Of a DNA stretch of 64,000 bases, positions 26,789-36,052 are shown in pieces; position 1 is the stretch's first letter; the number at the start of each line of letters is the position of its first letter. The position numbers and the translations under genes were made by a program. The notes beneath the pieces are model-generated. The model was given only the letters and a program-made list of their open reading frames with translations. It did not search any database and was not told the DNA's origin. Source of the stretch: CALCKU01 sp964654665 (GTDB lineage Bacteria; Pseudomonadota; Alphaproteobacteria; Caulobacterales; Maricaulaceae); assembly GCA_964654665.1 (NCBI GenBank), contig CAZZKV010000003.1, positions 1 to 64,000 on the forward strand. Reading direction: 5' to 3'.

Positions 26789-26939
26789 GACTCTGATGTC
26801 GGAGGTCAATCAGATAGAGTCAAGTGAAGATGACGGTAAAACACAGACCCAAAGCTATAAAATCTAAATATATAAATTTAAATTTTTGCCTTGCTTTTTT
26901 TCCAGGTTTTGAGAAATTTAATTTCGGGGGCGCAGATTC

Positions 26940-28841
26940 ATGAAATTTATAACTGATGATATTTTCATAGAGACAGTTTGTAACACAGGTATTTTCAGAG
27001 CCGAGAGCAATGAGCGGAATACAGACAAAGATATAAAATATGTTGTCAATAGTTCGGCAATTACCGGCCTGATAGAACGACTCGGCGAGCAGAAAAAAGG
27101 CCACCGACCGCAAACGCAATCAAAAATTTCTTTTTGGAATATTTATTTTATCGGCGGTATAGAGGCTTTTGTAAAAGCCAGAAATATCGGTTTTCTCTTT
27201 CAAAGCTGTGTCTTTGACAGTCCTGTTTCATTTTCATTTTCCGAATTAAACCACCTCATCTTTCGGGAATGTTATTTCTATGAAAGCCTCAAGCTTCACC
27301 AAATCCGCTTAAATTCTAACCTCGCAATAATGCAGTCAACAATATGGGCCGGGGTTGATTTGGAAGGAGCAAAAATATCAGGCATGATTATGATCCAAGG
27401 CTGCCAAATTCACGCTAACCGCGCCGGCACCGCTTTGGCGGACGGTCAACCCGCCTTGATGATTGATAATGCCACTATCGGACTGGATTTAGAGTTAAGT
27501 TGTCATAAAAATTCTACGGCTTATTACGGAACAGTCAAAGGAATTGGTTTAACCGTTAAAGGGCAAATCATTGCCTCCGATGGCCATTTTATTTATCCCG
27601 ACGGCAAATCGATAAATTTGCAAGGGGCAACGATTTCAGGCGATGTTTTCCTCAATAAAAATTTTATATCGCACGGAATGATAGATTTTCATGGCGCGAC
27701 AGTTGGCGGACAATTTTCCCTTGTCGGGGCCTGCCTGCTATCCGGTTTGGAACCTTTGACATATGATGAGCGTACAGCCCTAGGCCCGTCTCTTACTAAG
27801 GCAAATACAGCCCCCGGTTCACAATCAGAACCACCGGGGAAACGCACAGCGCTACGCTTGCGGCAAACAACCATAAAACAAGATTTATTGCTTAAAAAAC
27901 TATCCCAACGCCCTTTAGGACATATCGATTTATCCAGTGCCAGAGTTAACCAGCTATGTGATGATTGTTCACATTGGCCGCTGGCAGGAACTCAGTATTA
28001 TATTAATTTGACCGGATTAGACTATAAAGCGTTTTCTCATTATGCCGATACATCTGCCAATTGCGGCAATGCCCAATATGGATTGTCGGAACGAGAAAGG
28101 CGCTATCACCAGATTAAAAACTCCACCCGCATTCTACGGACAGCAAATGAATATCGGCGCGCCTGGCTCCATAAACAAGAACCTGAACTTTTAGGGCCTT
28201 ATTTTTTACGCCAGCCCTGGGTCGCCTGCGCCAAAGCCCTATCCTATAGCAATCAAAATGATCAAGCCCGGCGCATGTCTATCGATATGGAACGCCATTA
28301 TACGGATTCATTTTTACACAGAAAAACAGAGGAAATTGGTAAAAAAGGACGTGTGCGGAAACGACTGAAAATATTTCGGTTCCTGAGGAAAATATTTCTC
28401 GATCATTTTACGCGCTATGGGCATTCACCTTATCATCCCTTTTACCTGTTGGGTATCCTCATCTTTTTAGCAATTATTTATTATATGGGCTTGGCGTTTT
28501 TTTATCGGGATATACTCTTGCCCTCTAATCCCGTTTATTTTTTATCCGATCAATATATTCAAAATTATGAACCAAAAATTGGTAATGTTGAACCTAATTA
28601 CCCGGCCTTTAACCCTATTCTTTATGCGATAGATAAATGCCTGCCAGTCATCAAATTAGGGCAAGAAAATGCGTGGCAAATACGCAGCCAGTCTGATCTG
28701 CCTCTCTTGGAACAAAACCTCGCTATATGGGGGTTTAAACTGATCGAATGGGGATTCGCGGCATATGGGTTTTTAGCCAGCACACTTGGCTCCCTTGGCC
28801 TCGCTCAAGTGGCATTCCGGCAATATAAGCCAGAATATTAA
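26940..28841 (+). CDS. Pentapeptide-like membrane protein of unknown function
   Basis: A 633-residue protein. Residues about 60-330 carry irregular repeats of short strands (LEGAKISGMIMIQGC, LQGATISGDVFLN, FHGATVGGQFSLVG) typical of a right-handed beta-helix of the pentapeptide type. The middle has INLTGLDYKAFSHY and a helical block, and the C-terminus has a hydrophobic segment near 500-520, NPILYAIDKCLPVIKLGQEN and a last segment near 595-625. This order fits a widespread bacterial family sometimes mislabelled oxidoreductase. It is divergent from the Hsp70/GrpE-like pair and noticeably richer in A and T than its neighbours. Confidence 0.65.
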   Translation: MKFITDDIFIETVCNTGIFRAESNERNTDKDIKYVVNSSAITGLIERLGEQKKGHRPQTQSKISFWNIYFIGGIEAFVKARNIGFLFQSCVFDSPVSFSFSELNHLIFRECYFYESLKLHQIRLNSNLAIMQSTIWAGVDLEGAKISGMIMIQGCQIHANRAGTALADGQPALMIDNATIGLDLELSCHKNSTAYYGTVKGIGLTVKGQIIASDGHFIYPDGKSINLQGATISGDVFLNKNFISHGMIDFHGATVGGQFSLVGACLLSGLEPLTYDERTALGPSLTKANTAPGSQSEPPGKRTALRLRQTTIKQDLLLKKLSQRPLGHIDLSSARVNQLCDDCSHWPLAGTQYYINLTGLDYKAFSHYADTSANCGNAQYGLSERERRYHQIKNSTRILRTANEYRRAWLHKQEPELLGPYFLRQPWVACAKALSYSNQNDQARRMSIDMERHYTDSFLHRKTEEIGKKGRVRKRLKIFRFLRKIFLDHFTRYGHSPYHPFYLLGILIFLAIIYYMGLAFFYRDILLPSNPVYFLSDQYIQNYEPKIGNVEPNYPAFNPILYAIDKCLPVIKLGQENAWQIRSQSDLPLLEQNLAIWGFKLIEWGFAAYGFLASTLGSLGLAQVAFRQYKPEY

Positions 28842-28849
28842 ACCCCGTT

Positions 28850-29098
28850 TTAGTGCCTTGCACCCAGCGCTTTAACAAAACCAAAAAGACTAATTAAAAG
28901 CCATGCAATTTCTATAACAAAAGACGACAGGTTAAAATTGTAACATAGCGATATTAAAATCAAGGCTGCTCCTAAGCCGTTAAGCAAGGAATACTGCGCC
29001 GCCGCCGCGTCTAGTCGGCCCATTTGCAGCGCAAGATAAGCGGTAAGGATGATAATTACCCCTGTCATACCTACGCCGTCATACCAATGATAAGACAT
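28850..29098 (-). CDS. CBU_0592-type small membrane protein
   Basis: An 82-residue protein with three hydrophobic helices: GVGMTGVIIILTAYLAL, LLNGLGAALILISLCYN and IEIAWLLISLFGFVKAL. The layout matches the CBU_0592 family of small integral membrane proteins, of unknown function. Its ATG overlaps the stop of the AlkB-like gene by one base (TAATG), so the two are cotranslated. Confidence 0.75.
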   Translation of the reverse strand: MSYHWYDGVGMTGVIIILTAYLALQMGRLDAAAAQYSLLNGLGAALILISLCYNFNLSSFVIEIAWLLISLFGFVKALGARH

Positions 29099-29727
29099 TA
29101 AATCTGCGCTCCGTTTACTCTGCGCAGAGTTAGATTTATCCGCCCGCCTCGGGGGACAAGCGCGCTTTCGCCGTAAAAGACTTTACTGACACCATGATAA
29201 CAAAGCCGCGCATCACCGGCCATGACCACAACATCGCCAGAAAAAAGCTTTAGCCCTGCAGTCGGCCCGCTGCGCCTAGGTCCGCCAATGCGAAAAAGAG
29301 CCGGGTCACCAAGACTGACAGAAACAACGGGGGCGCGCACATCAAATTCATCCTGATCGACATGCAAACCCATGCTGGTTTTTTTCCGATACCAATTAAT
29401 CAAACAAGCTTCGGGCGGAGCCGTCCATTCAGCCACATCATCCCATAACTGGTGCAGTAAATCCGGCAACGGCGGCCAATTCACCCCTGTTTTGGGGTGA
29501 ACCGTTTCATAACGATAGCCCTTCTCTTTATCCGTAACCCAGCCCAGCGGACCAAAATTACTCATCACAACCGAAAGCGGGGTCCCTGTTCGCGGCATAG
29601 TGGGTTGATAAAAAGGAGCCTGACTTACACCTGCTTTCACGGCCTCAATCAAACACTGTTGTTGCGCCACATCAAAATAAAGCGGGTAATGTGCAAACCC
29701 TTTGGGAAATGAAGCCGCCGGAGTCAT
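29098..29727 (-). CDS. alkB: AlkB-like Fe(II)/2-oxoglutarate dioxygenase
   Basis: A 209-residue AlkB-family enzyme, which removes methyl groups from alkylated bases in DNA or RNA. The iron ligands are in LHVDQDE (H-x-D) and the His in CYHGVSKV, and the 2-oxoglutarate Arg pair is in RINLTLRR near the C-terminus. The substrate lid MPRTGTPLSVVMSNFGPLGW agrees with E. coli AlkB. It lies 14 bases after the M1 peptidase gene and overlaps the next small membrane gene. With tag at 8.1 kb it is the second alkylation-repair gene in the window. Confidence 0.92.
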   Translation of the reverse strand: MTPAASFPKGFAHYPLYFDVAQQQCLIEAVKAGVSQAPFYQPTMPRTGTPLSVVMSNFGPLGWVTDKEKGYRYETVHPKTGVNWPPLPDLLHQLWDDVAEWTAPPEACLINWYRKKTSMGLHVDQDEFDVRAPVVSVSLGDPALFRIGGPRRSGPTAGLKLFSGDVVVMAGDARLCYHGVSKVFYGESALVPRGGRINLTLRRVNGAQI

Positions 29728-29741
29728 CGCTATATCGCCTG

Positions 29742-31685
29742 TTATTCACCACGTAAAATAGCATCAATCCGGCGCTGGGCAATCGGATGATATCCCGGGC
29801 GGGCGGCCTCATAGATATCGGCCGTCCACGCTTGCCAATCTTCGCGGCCTGAATTATGCAGCGCGCGGTAAAGCCGGTAGATAAATTTACCGCGCCCGAC
29901 TGCCATCAAAAACCCTTCCAAATCGGGGAAGGCCTCTTCGTAACCACCTTTGATCGCTTGCATATACCAAGCAAAGGCCGTTTCGGCATTTTGCGTGCCT
30001 GTCAGTGAAAACGCCTCATCCAATTCGGCAAATTGACTCTGGGACAGACCCGCCGACAGACCATTAAGAAAATGCAGCCATTCATGAGTAGACCAGTCTT
30101 TCGCCGCTGCTTTCAATCCGTCTATAGATTGCGTACCAGCGATCCAATCAGCCGATAATTGTTCAACCTGCGCAAAAGCGCCAGATTGTGGATTAGCAAT
30201 CGTATCAGGCAGACCGGGTTCATATACCCATTCGGTTAATTCAGCTTTGGTGAGAGCATCAGGGTTTTTGACATGAAGATTATCATGTAGGTATTTTATA
30301 AAATCTTCTGTTGTTACGCTTTGAAAAGCATGATCATTAAACCAGGCTTTTAAAAACGGGTCAAAAGCTTCGCGGCCAAAACGTCGTTCTAAAAACATTA
30401 GGAAAAATTGCCCCTTCACATAAGCAACTTGCGAAAAGGCTTCATCAGGGTGTGCAATATCAGCAGGCAACTTTAATTGTGTTAACTCAGGGCGTGCCGC
30501 TGTCTTAATATCACGTTTGAGATCTTCCAGCCCCAAGGCTTGCTCCATAACAGCACGGTTTTCACCATAGAGTACTTCCATAACACGGTTCTCGACATAA
30601 GATGTAAAGCCCTCGTTCAACCAAGCATCCCGCCAACTACTATTTGTGACTAAATTGCCTGACCAGCTATGGGCCAATTCATGTGCGACAACATTGGTCA
30701 AGCTTTTATCCCCAGCAATCAATGTCGGCGTCATAAATGAGAGCCTCGGGTTTTCCATACCGCCAAAGGGAAAGCTGGGAGGCAGGACAATCAGATCATA
30801 CCGACCCCAGCGATATGGTCCGTAAAGCGCTTCATTCGCCGCTTCCATATCCGGTGTCTCGGCAAATTCCTCGGCGGATGCATCCAATATATAGGCTTCG
30901 GCATATACCCCGATATGGTCATTAATCGCTTTAAATTTAATATCTCCAACTGCAATCGCCAAAAGATAGGACGGAATCGCTTGCGGCATATTAAAACTGT
31001 AAGACCCATCCGCATTTTTTCCGTCTTGCGAAGCGCTCATAAGCGGCAATAAACCGTCCGGTACGCGCAGGCGAGCAGAATAGGTCATACGCACGGCGGG
31101 CGTATCTTGCAGCGGCGCAATGGTGCGCGCGTTAATGGCTTGGGCTTGCGAGAACAAATACGGCTTTTTCTTACCAGCCGTTTGTGCCGGGCTGAGCCAT
31201 TGCAACCCCTCGGCTTTGGGTGATGTGCTGTAAGCAATCCGGATACGCTCTGTGTCCGGTGCAAGGGTAATCGTCATTTTAGATCCCAAGACCGGATCAC
31301 GGTCCGCTAATGTATAATCTGCTGGCGTCCATTCACCTGCCTGCGCCGGAGAACTCGCTACCGCTTTAATGAGTAAATCCTTGGTATCGAGCACAAGAAC
31401 AGAGGCATCAGGGTTCACCCGTTTGATATGCAAAGTCGCTAACCCATCCAGAACTTTAGCGTCAAATTTAACATCCAAATCCAGATCCAGATGAGAAAGC
31501 TGCACCGCATCATAATTGGCATAGGTAAATTTATCGTCCCGCTTAATCGCTTTTTCTGTAGAGACCGTTATAAGGTCTGAAACAGGCTGTGATTCAGACC
31601 TTGGTTCAGTAAGAGTCTCTTGGCCACAAGCACTTAGCGAAGCCGCGGTTACAAATGAGATAGCGGCTAATTTAAAATAAGACAT
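29742..31685 (-). CDS. M1-family aminopeptidase lipoprotein
   Basis: A 647-residue zinc aminopeptidase. The substrate-recognition motif is FGGMENPRL (GxMEN) and the zinc site is VAHELAHSWSGNLV followed by WLNEGFTSYVE (HExxH-18-E). The C-terminal helical domain resembles leukotriene A4 hydrolase. The N-terminus after the chosen ATG at 31685 is a lipoprotein signal with lipobox LSAC, so the enzyme should be anchored at the outer membrane or in the periplasm. GGAG precedes this ATG; 18 more in-frame codons upstream are unlikely. Confidence 0.92.
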   Translation of the reverse strand: MSYFKLAAISFVTAASLSACGQETLTEPRSESQPVSDLITVSTEKAIKRDDKFTYANYDAVQLSHLDLDLDVKFDAKVLDGLATLHIKRVNPDASVLVLDTKDLLIKAVASSPAQAGEWTPADYTLADRDPVLGSKMTITLAPDTERIRIAYSTSPKAEGLQWLSPAQTAGKKKPYLFSQAQAINARTIAPLQDTPAVRMTYSARLRVPDGLLPLMSASQDGKNADGSYSFNMPQAIPSYLLAIAVGDIKFKAINDHIGVYAEAYILDASAEEFAETPDMEAANEALYGPYRWGRYDLIVLPPSFPFGGMENPRLSFMTPTLIAGDKSLTNVVAHELAHSWSGNLVTNSSWRDAWLNEGFTSYVENRVMEVLYGENRAVMEQALGLEDLKRDIKTAARPELTQLKLPADIAHPDEAFSQVAYVKGQFFLMFLERRFGREAFDPFLKAWFNDHAFQSVTTEDFIKYLHDNLHVKNPDALTKAELTEWVYEPGLPDTIANPQSGAFAQVEQLSADWIAGTQSIDGLKAAAKDWSTHEWLHFLNGLSAGLSQSQFAELDEAFSLTGTQNAETAFAWYMQAIKGGYEEAFPDLEGFLMAVGRGKFIYRLYRALHNSGREDWQAWTADIYEAARPGYHPIAQRRIDAILRGE

Positions 31686-31800
31686 GAAAAGCTCCAAAAC
31701 ATGAGAAAAGACAATACCCACACAGCCCCTTAGCTGCAATAGAGCCTCTAGGCCAATCTAATAGGCTTTGCTTAAAAATGAATCTTTTCACCCGCTTACC

Positions 31801-31828
31801 CTTGCACGGGCTGATTCTGCCCCCATAT
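31801..31828 (+). promoter_or_regulatory. Sigma-32 (RpoH)-like heat-shock promoter of dnaK
   Basis: CTTGCA at 31801-31806 (preceded by ACC) and CCCCATAT at 31821-31828 are 14 bases apart. The heat-shock consensus is about CTTGAA, 13-15 bases, CCCCATNT, so the -10 box is almost perfect and the -35 box has one change. The site is about 100 bases upstream of dnaK. Confidence 0.65.
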
Positions 31829-31926
31829 CGGGCTCAACGGGTTTAAGCCCTGTCATAAAAGACGGGACAAACCTCTGGTTTAACACATTCGGGTGCTTTT
31901 AAAGGCCCGCAAATATGGAGACTCCA

Positions 31927-33828
31927 ATGTCGAAAGTTATCGGTATTGACCTTGGGACAACAAATTCATGTGTCGCCGTAATGGATGGTGACAAGGCCCG
32001 GGTTATTGAAAATTCAGAAGGCCAACGTACAACACCTTCCGTTGTTGCTTTTACAGATGATAATGAACGCTTGATCGGCCAAACAGCACGCCGTCAGGCC
32101 GTAACAAACCCAGACCATACATATTATGCGGTCAAGCGTCTGATTGGCCGGCCTATGACTGATCCGGCCGTTAAAAAAGATGCGAAACTAGTCCCTTACA
32201 AAATTGTCAAAGGTAAAAGCGGCGATGCCTATGTTCAGGGCCGCGATAAAGTTTTATCCCCCTCCGAAATTTCAGCCATGATCCTAACCAAAATGAAGGA
32301 AACAGCAGAAGACTTCTTAGGCTCAACCGTTACCCAGGCTGTTATCACGGTCCCGGCCTATTTTAACGATGCCCAACGCCAAGCCACAAAAGATGCCGGT
32401 AAAATTGCCGGTCTTGAAGTGCTGCGGATTATTAATGAACCGACGGCTGCGGCTCTGGCCTATGGTATGAATAAAGAAGACGGTAAAACCATTGCTGTTT
32501 ATGACCTTGGCGGCGGAACTTTTGACGTTTCTGTTCTCGAAATCGGAGACGGTGTTTTTGAAGTAAAAGCCACAAATGGTGATACTTTCTTAGGCGGTGA
32601 AGATTTCGACATGCATATTGTCGAATATTTCAATACCGAATTTAAAAAAGAGACTGGTATTGATTTGAAAGCTGATAAATTGGCCCTGCAACGGCTCCGC
32701 GAAGAAGCTGAAAAAGCCAAAAAGGAGCTATCCAGCGCATCGTCCTATGAAGTCAATCTGCCCTTTATTACCGCTGATGCAACAGGGCCAAAACATTTGA
32801 ATATGAAATTAACCCGCGCCAAATTAGAAACCTTGGTCGCTGATCTGATTAAACGCACGATTGCTCCATGTAAGAAAGCTTTGGCTGATGCCGGACTAAA
32901 GGCAGGCGATATTGACGAAGTTGTTCTGGTTGGCGGCATGACCCGTATGCCTGCTGTCCAAGAAGCGGTTACGAAATTTTTCGGAAAAGAGCCTCATAAA
33001 GGCGTAAACCCAGATGAGGTTGTGGCCATGGGCGCCGCTATCCAAGCCGGGGTTTTACAAGGCGATGTCAAAGATGTCTTACTGCTTGATGTCACTCCGC
33101 TTTCACTCGGGATTGAAACCGAGGGCGGGGTCTTTACTCGCATGATTGACCGCAATACAACAATTCCGACAAAAAAATCCCAAGTCTATTCAACCGCGGC
33201 AGATAACCAATCGGCTGTAACAATCCGTGTTTCCCAAGGCGAGCGCGAAATGGCGGTAGATAATAAATTACTGGGTCAATTTGATCTGGTCGGTATCCCA
33301 CCTGCACCGCGGGGCATGCCACAAATCGAAGTGACTTTTGATATTGATGCCAATGGTATCGTCAATGTATCGGCTAAAGACAATGCAACAGGCAAAGAAC
33401 AGCAAATCCGTATCCAAGCCTCTGGCGGTCTGTCCGATGCCGATATTGACGCAATGGTCAAAGACGCGGAAGCCAATGCTGATGAGGATAAAGCCCGCCG
33501 CGAGCTGGCCGAAGCCCGAAATCAAGCCGAAGCGCTATCCCATAAAGCCGAAAGCGATCTTAAAGAACATGGCGACAAAATCACGGAAGAACAAAAACAG
33601 GATATTGAAGAGGCGATCAAAGCCGTTCGCGAGGTTCAAGATTCTGACAACGCTGAAGAGATTAATGAGAAGGTTCAAACCCTCACTGCAGCCGTCATGA
33701 AAATGGGTGAAGCCATTTACGCCAATGCCGGCAGTGATGATGATGCCTCTGCGGCTGATGCATCGGATGACGACGATGATGACATTGTCGATGCCGAGTT
33801 TGAAGATGTAGACGAAGACAAAGCGTAA
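31927..33828 (+). CDS. dnaK: Molecular chaperone DnaK
   Basis: A 633-residue Hsp70, full length. ATPase motifs are IGIDLGTTNSCVAVM, VPAYFNDAQRQATKDAG, INEPTAAALAYG, VYDLGGGTFDVSVLE and VVLVGGMTRMPAVQ; the substrate-binding domain has DVTPLSLGIETEGG and the acidic C-terminal tail ends in the usual EEVD-like EDVDEDKA. The start at 31927 follows GGAG by six bases. The heat-shock promoter upstream and the nearby dnaJ are as expected; an FkbM gene lies between them. No canonical grpE is in the window. Confidence 0.98.
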   Translation: MSKVIGIDLGTTNSCVAVMDGDKARVIENSEGQRTTPSVVAFTDDNERLIGQTARRQAVTNPDHTYYAVKRLIGRPMTDPAVKKDAKLVPYKIVKGKSGDAYVQGRDKVLSPSEISAMILTKMKETAEDFLGSTVTQAVITVPAYFNDAQRQATKDAGKIAGLEVLRIINEPTAAALAYGMNKEDGKTIAVYDLGGGTFDVSVLEIGDGVFEVKATNGDTFLGGEDFDMHIVEYFNTEFKKETGIDLKADKLALQRLREEAEKAKKELSSASSYEVNLPFITADATGPKHLNMKLTRAKLETLVADLIKRTIAPCKKALADAGLKAGDIDEVVLVGGMTRMPAVQEAVTKFFGKEPHKGVNPDEVVAMGAAIQAGVLQGDVKDVLLLDVTPLSLGIETEGGVFTRMIDRNTTIPTKKSQVYSTAADNQSAVTIRVSQGEREMAVDNKLLGQFDLVGIPPAPRGMPQIEVTFDIDANGIVNVSAKDNATGKEQQIRIQASGGLSDADIDAMVKDAEANADEDKARRELAEARNQAEALSHKAESDLKEHGDKITEEQKQDIEEAIKAVREVQDSDNAEEINEKVQTLTAAVMKMGEAIYANAGSDDDASAADASDDDDDDIVDAEFEDVDEDKA

Positions 33829-33851
33829 ACCGCTTTGGGTTTAAATAAAAC

Positions 33852-33871
33852 GGCTCTGATTTTTCAGAGCC
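33852..33871 (+). terminator. Stem-loop after dnaK
   Basis: GGCTCTGA, a TTTT loop and TCAGAGCC form a perfect eight-base stem 24 bases after the dnaK stop. There is no long T-run behind it, so it may be a transcript-stabilising or attenuating stem that lowers dnaJ expression relative to dnaK, rather than a full terminator. Confidence 0.5.
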
Positions 33872-33933
33872 CTTACCCCATTTGCTATAGGTGTTATTTA
33901 GCAAGGACTGCTATCCGGGGGTTTTAAACGGCT

Positions 33934-34779
33934 ATGACTGATCTTGACCCTCCTTTTGGCACCTATGCCCTGCCGCCCAAACGCGAGGCTTGGCGCAAAA
34001 AAGCCCGCGGCTATAGTGATACAGTCATTGGCCGAGCCCGAATATCCCAAGCCCGTAAAAAAGCCCTAGCCGGAGAAACCGGCCCCTTTGATGTTACTAT
34101 TGATGATGGGCTTTATGCCCGGCTCTATCCGGCCAGCAACCGCTGCGAAAAGCGCGCCTTTGCCGGTATCCAAACATGGGATGCCCCGGAACGCGCCGCT
34201 CTGCGCGCCGCTTTTGAAGGTGATATAAAACGCCCTTTTGTTTTTATGGATATCGGAGCCAATGTCGGGCTTTATAGTTTATATGCTGCCGCTTATGCGC
34301 GCCTCGCGCAATGCGAAATTAATATTATCGCCATTGAACCGGCATCGGGAATGTGCGCGCGGTTGGACGATAATTTGGCAGCCAATAATATTGATGCTCA
34401 GATAGTCCGCACAGCGGTATCGGATAAACCCGGAAAAGGCTCTCTCTCCATAGACCCCATTAATCGCGGAGAAACACACTTAGTTTCCGATGCCGATGAT
34501 ACTGACGAACAGGTTGTCGTCGATACAATGGCGCGCATCATCAAAGCACATCGCATAAAGCATATTAATGCCATGAAAGTGGATATTGAAGGCCATGATC
34601 TAAAAGCCCTGTCTGCATTTTTCAAAGACGCTGCAAAACCGCTTCACCCACGTCTTTTAATTATTGAAACAGGGGCTGCGGGGACAGGCGATTGTGAAGC
34701 CCTTATTGCGCTTTGCATAGCAAATGATTACATCATCGCAGCGCGCACGAAATTAAATACAGTTTTTAGGAAACAATAA
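33934..34779 (+). CDS. FkbM-family methyltransferase
   Basis: A 281-residue SAM-dependent methyltransferase. The SAM-binding motif I is FVFMDIGANVGLYSLYAA and the FkbM signature MKVDIEGHDLKALSAF lies near 200. IIAIEPASGMCARLDDNL is motif II. These enzymes usually methylate sugars or polyketides, often in surface polysaccharide clusters. Here the gene stands between dnaK and dnaJ, and dnaJ begins only two bases after its stop, so it is probably cotranscribed with the chaperones. Confidence 0.88.
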   Translation: MTDLDPPFGTYALPPKREAWRKKARGYSDTVIGRARISQARKKALAGETGPFDVTIDDGLYARLYPASNRCEKRAFAGIQTWDAPERAALRAAFEGDIKRPFVFMDIGANVGLYSLYAAAYARLAQCEINIIAIEPASGMCARLDDNLAANNIDAQIVRTAVSDKPGKGSLSIDPINRGETHLVSDADDTDEQVVVDTMARIIKAHRIKHINAMKVDIEGHDLKALSAFFKDAAKPLHPRLLIIETGAAGTGDCEALIALCIANDYIIAARTKLNTVFRKQ

Positions 34780-34780
34780 C

Positions 34781-35941
34781 ATGTCGAAACGCGATTATTA
34801 CGACATTTTAGGCGTTGAAAAAACCGCAGATGAAAAGACGATGAAATCGGCCTTTCGTAAAAAAGCCATGGGCTGTCATCCTGATCGTCATCCGGATGAC
34901 CCCGAAGCCGAGGCCCGTTTTAAAGAACTTAATGAAGCCTATGGTGTTTTATCGGATAAAGACAAACGTAGCGCTTATGACCGCATGGGTCATCGAGCCT
35001 TTGAACAAGGTGGCGGCGGAGCTGGCGGATTTCAGGATTTTGGCGATATCTTCAGCCAGATTTTTGGTGGCGGAGCTGGCGGCGGCGGGTTTTCCGACAT
35101 GTTTGGCGGCGGCGGGCGGCGCGGACAACAAATTCGCGGCTCTGACCTACGCTATGAAATGGAGATTTCATTAGAAGAGTCTTTTACAGGAAAAGACGTC
35201 GATATTACAGTACCGATCTCCGAAGACTGTGACCGCTGTGACGGTATTGGCGCAGAACCCGGTGCCAAGGTTGAAACCTGCCAGACATGCGGCGGGGCCG
35301 GGCGGGTACGCACCCAACAAGGGTTTTTCACAATGGAACGCCCCTGTTCCACATGCGGTGGACAAGGTGAATATGTCTCAAACCCTTGCCGGCAATGCGA
35401 CGGGGCGGGCCAAACCCGTATACAAACCGATCTGGATGTCTCTATTCCGGCAGGCGTGGAAGATGGCACCCGAATTCGCCTGACTGGACAAGGCGATGCC
35501 GCGCCGCGCCGCGCCAATGGCGGTATTGGCAATGGTCAGCGGGGCGATCTTTATATTTTTGTATCCATCCGGCCGCACGATCTTTTTGAACGCGAAGGGG
35601 CTAATCTATTCTGCCGTGCCCCCGTTCCTATGACGACAGCAGCGCTTGGCGGGGATGTGGAAATCCCGACAATTGACGGCGGCCGCTCTAAAATCAAAAT
35701 CCCATCTGGCAGTCAATCCGGACGGCGTATGCGTCTACGCGGCAAAGGTATGTCCGTTTTACGCAGTCAACAACGCGGCGATATGTATGTCGAACTTACG
35801 GTGGAAACACCGGCTAAATTAACAAAGCGCCAACGCGAAATTCTCGAAGAATTTGCCGAAGCCAGTGGCCATGACACAAGCCCGGAAAGCGCCAATTTCT
35901 TCGATAAAGCCAAAAACTTCTGGGACGGGTTAGTCGATTAA
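34781..35941 (+). CDS. dnaJ: Molecular chaperone DnaJ
   Basis: A 386-residue type I J-protein. It has the J-domain with the HPD motif (CHPDRHPDD) near residue 33, a Gly/Phe-rich linker (about 75-115) and four CxxCxGxG zinc repeats (CDRCDGIG, CQTCGGAG, CSTCGGQG, CRQCDGAG), then two C-terminal beta domains. It stimulates DnaK ATP hydrolysis and hands over substrates. It follows the FkbM gene by two bases. Confidence 0.98.
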   Translation: MSKRDYYDILGVEKTADEKTMKSAFRKKAMGCHPDRHPDDPEAEARFKELNEAYGVLSDKDKRSAYDRMGHRAFEQGGGGAGGFQDFGDIFSQIFGGGAGGGGFSDMFGGGGRRGQQIRGSDLRYEMEISLEESFTGKDVDITVPISEDCDRCDGIGAEPGAKVETCQTCGGAGRVRTQQGFFTMERPCSTCGGQGEYVSNPCRQCDGAGQTRIQTDLDVSIPAGVEDGTRIRLTGQGDAAPRRANGGIGNGQRGDLYIFVSIRPHDLFEREGANLFCRAPVPMTTAALGGDVEIPTIDGGRSKIKIPSGSQSGRRMRLRGKGMSVLRSQQRGDMYVELTVETPAKLTKRQREILEEFAEASGHDTSPESANFFDKAKNFWDGLVD

Positions 35942-36052
35942 TTCATCCTCTAATATTATGGGTCCGGCCGTTATAGATTGCCACAAACCCTCATTTTCTT
36001 TGGTCTCTGTTATATCGCGGGTGAGGTTCCCAAGTAATGGCACTTACACATA

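Noticed and set aside
35152..35532. 126-codon antisense Cys/Pro-rich frame inside dnaJ
   Set aside because: The composition is produced by the zinc-finger repeats of dnaJ read backwards.
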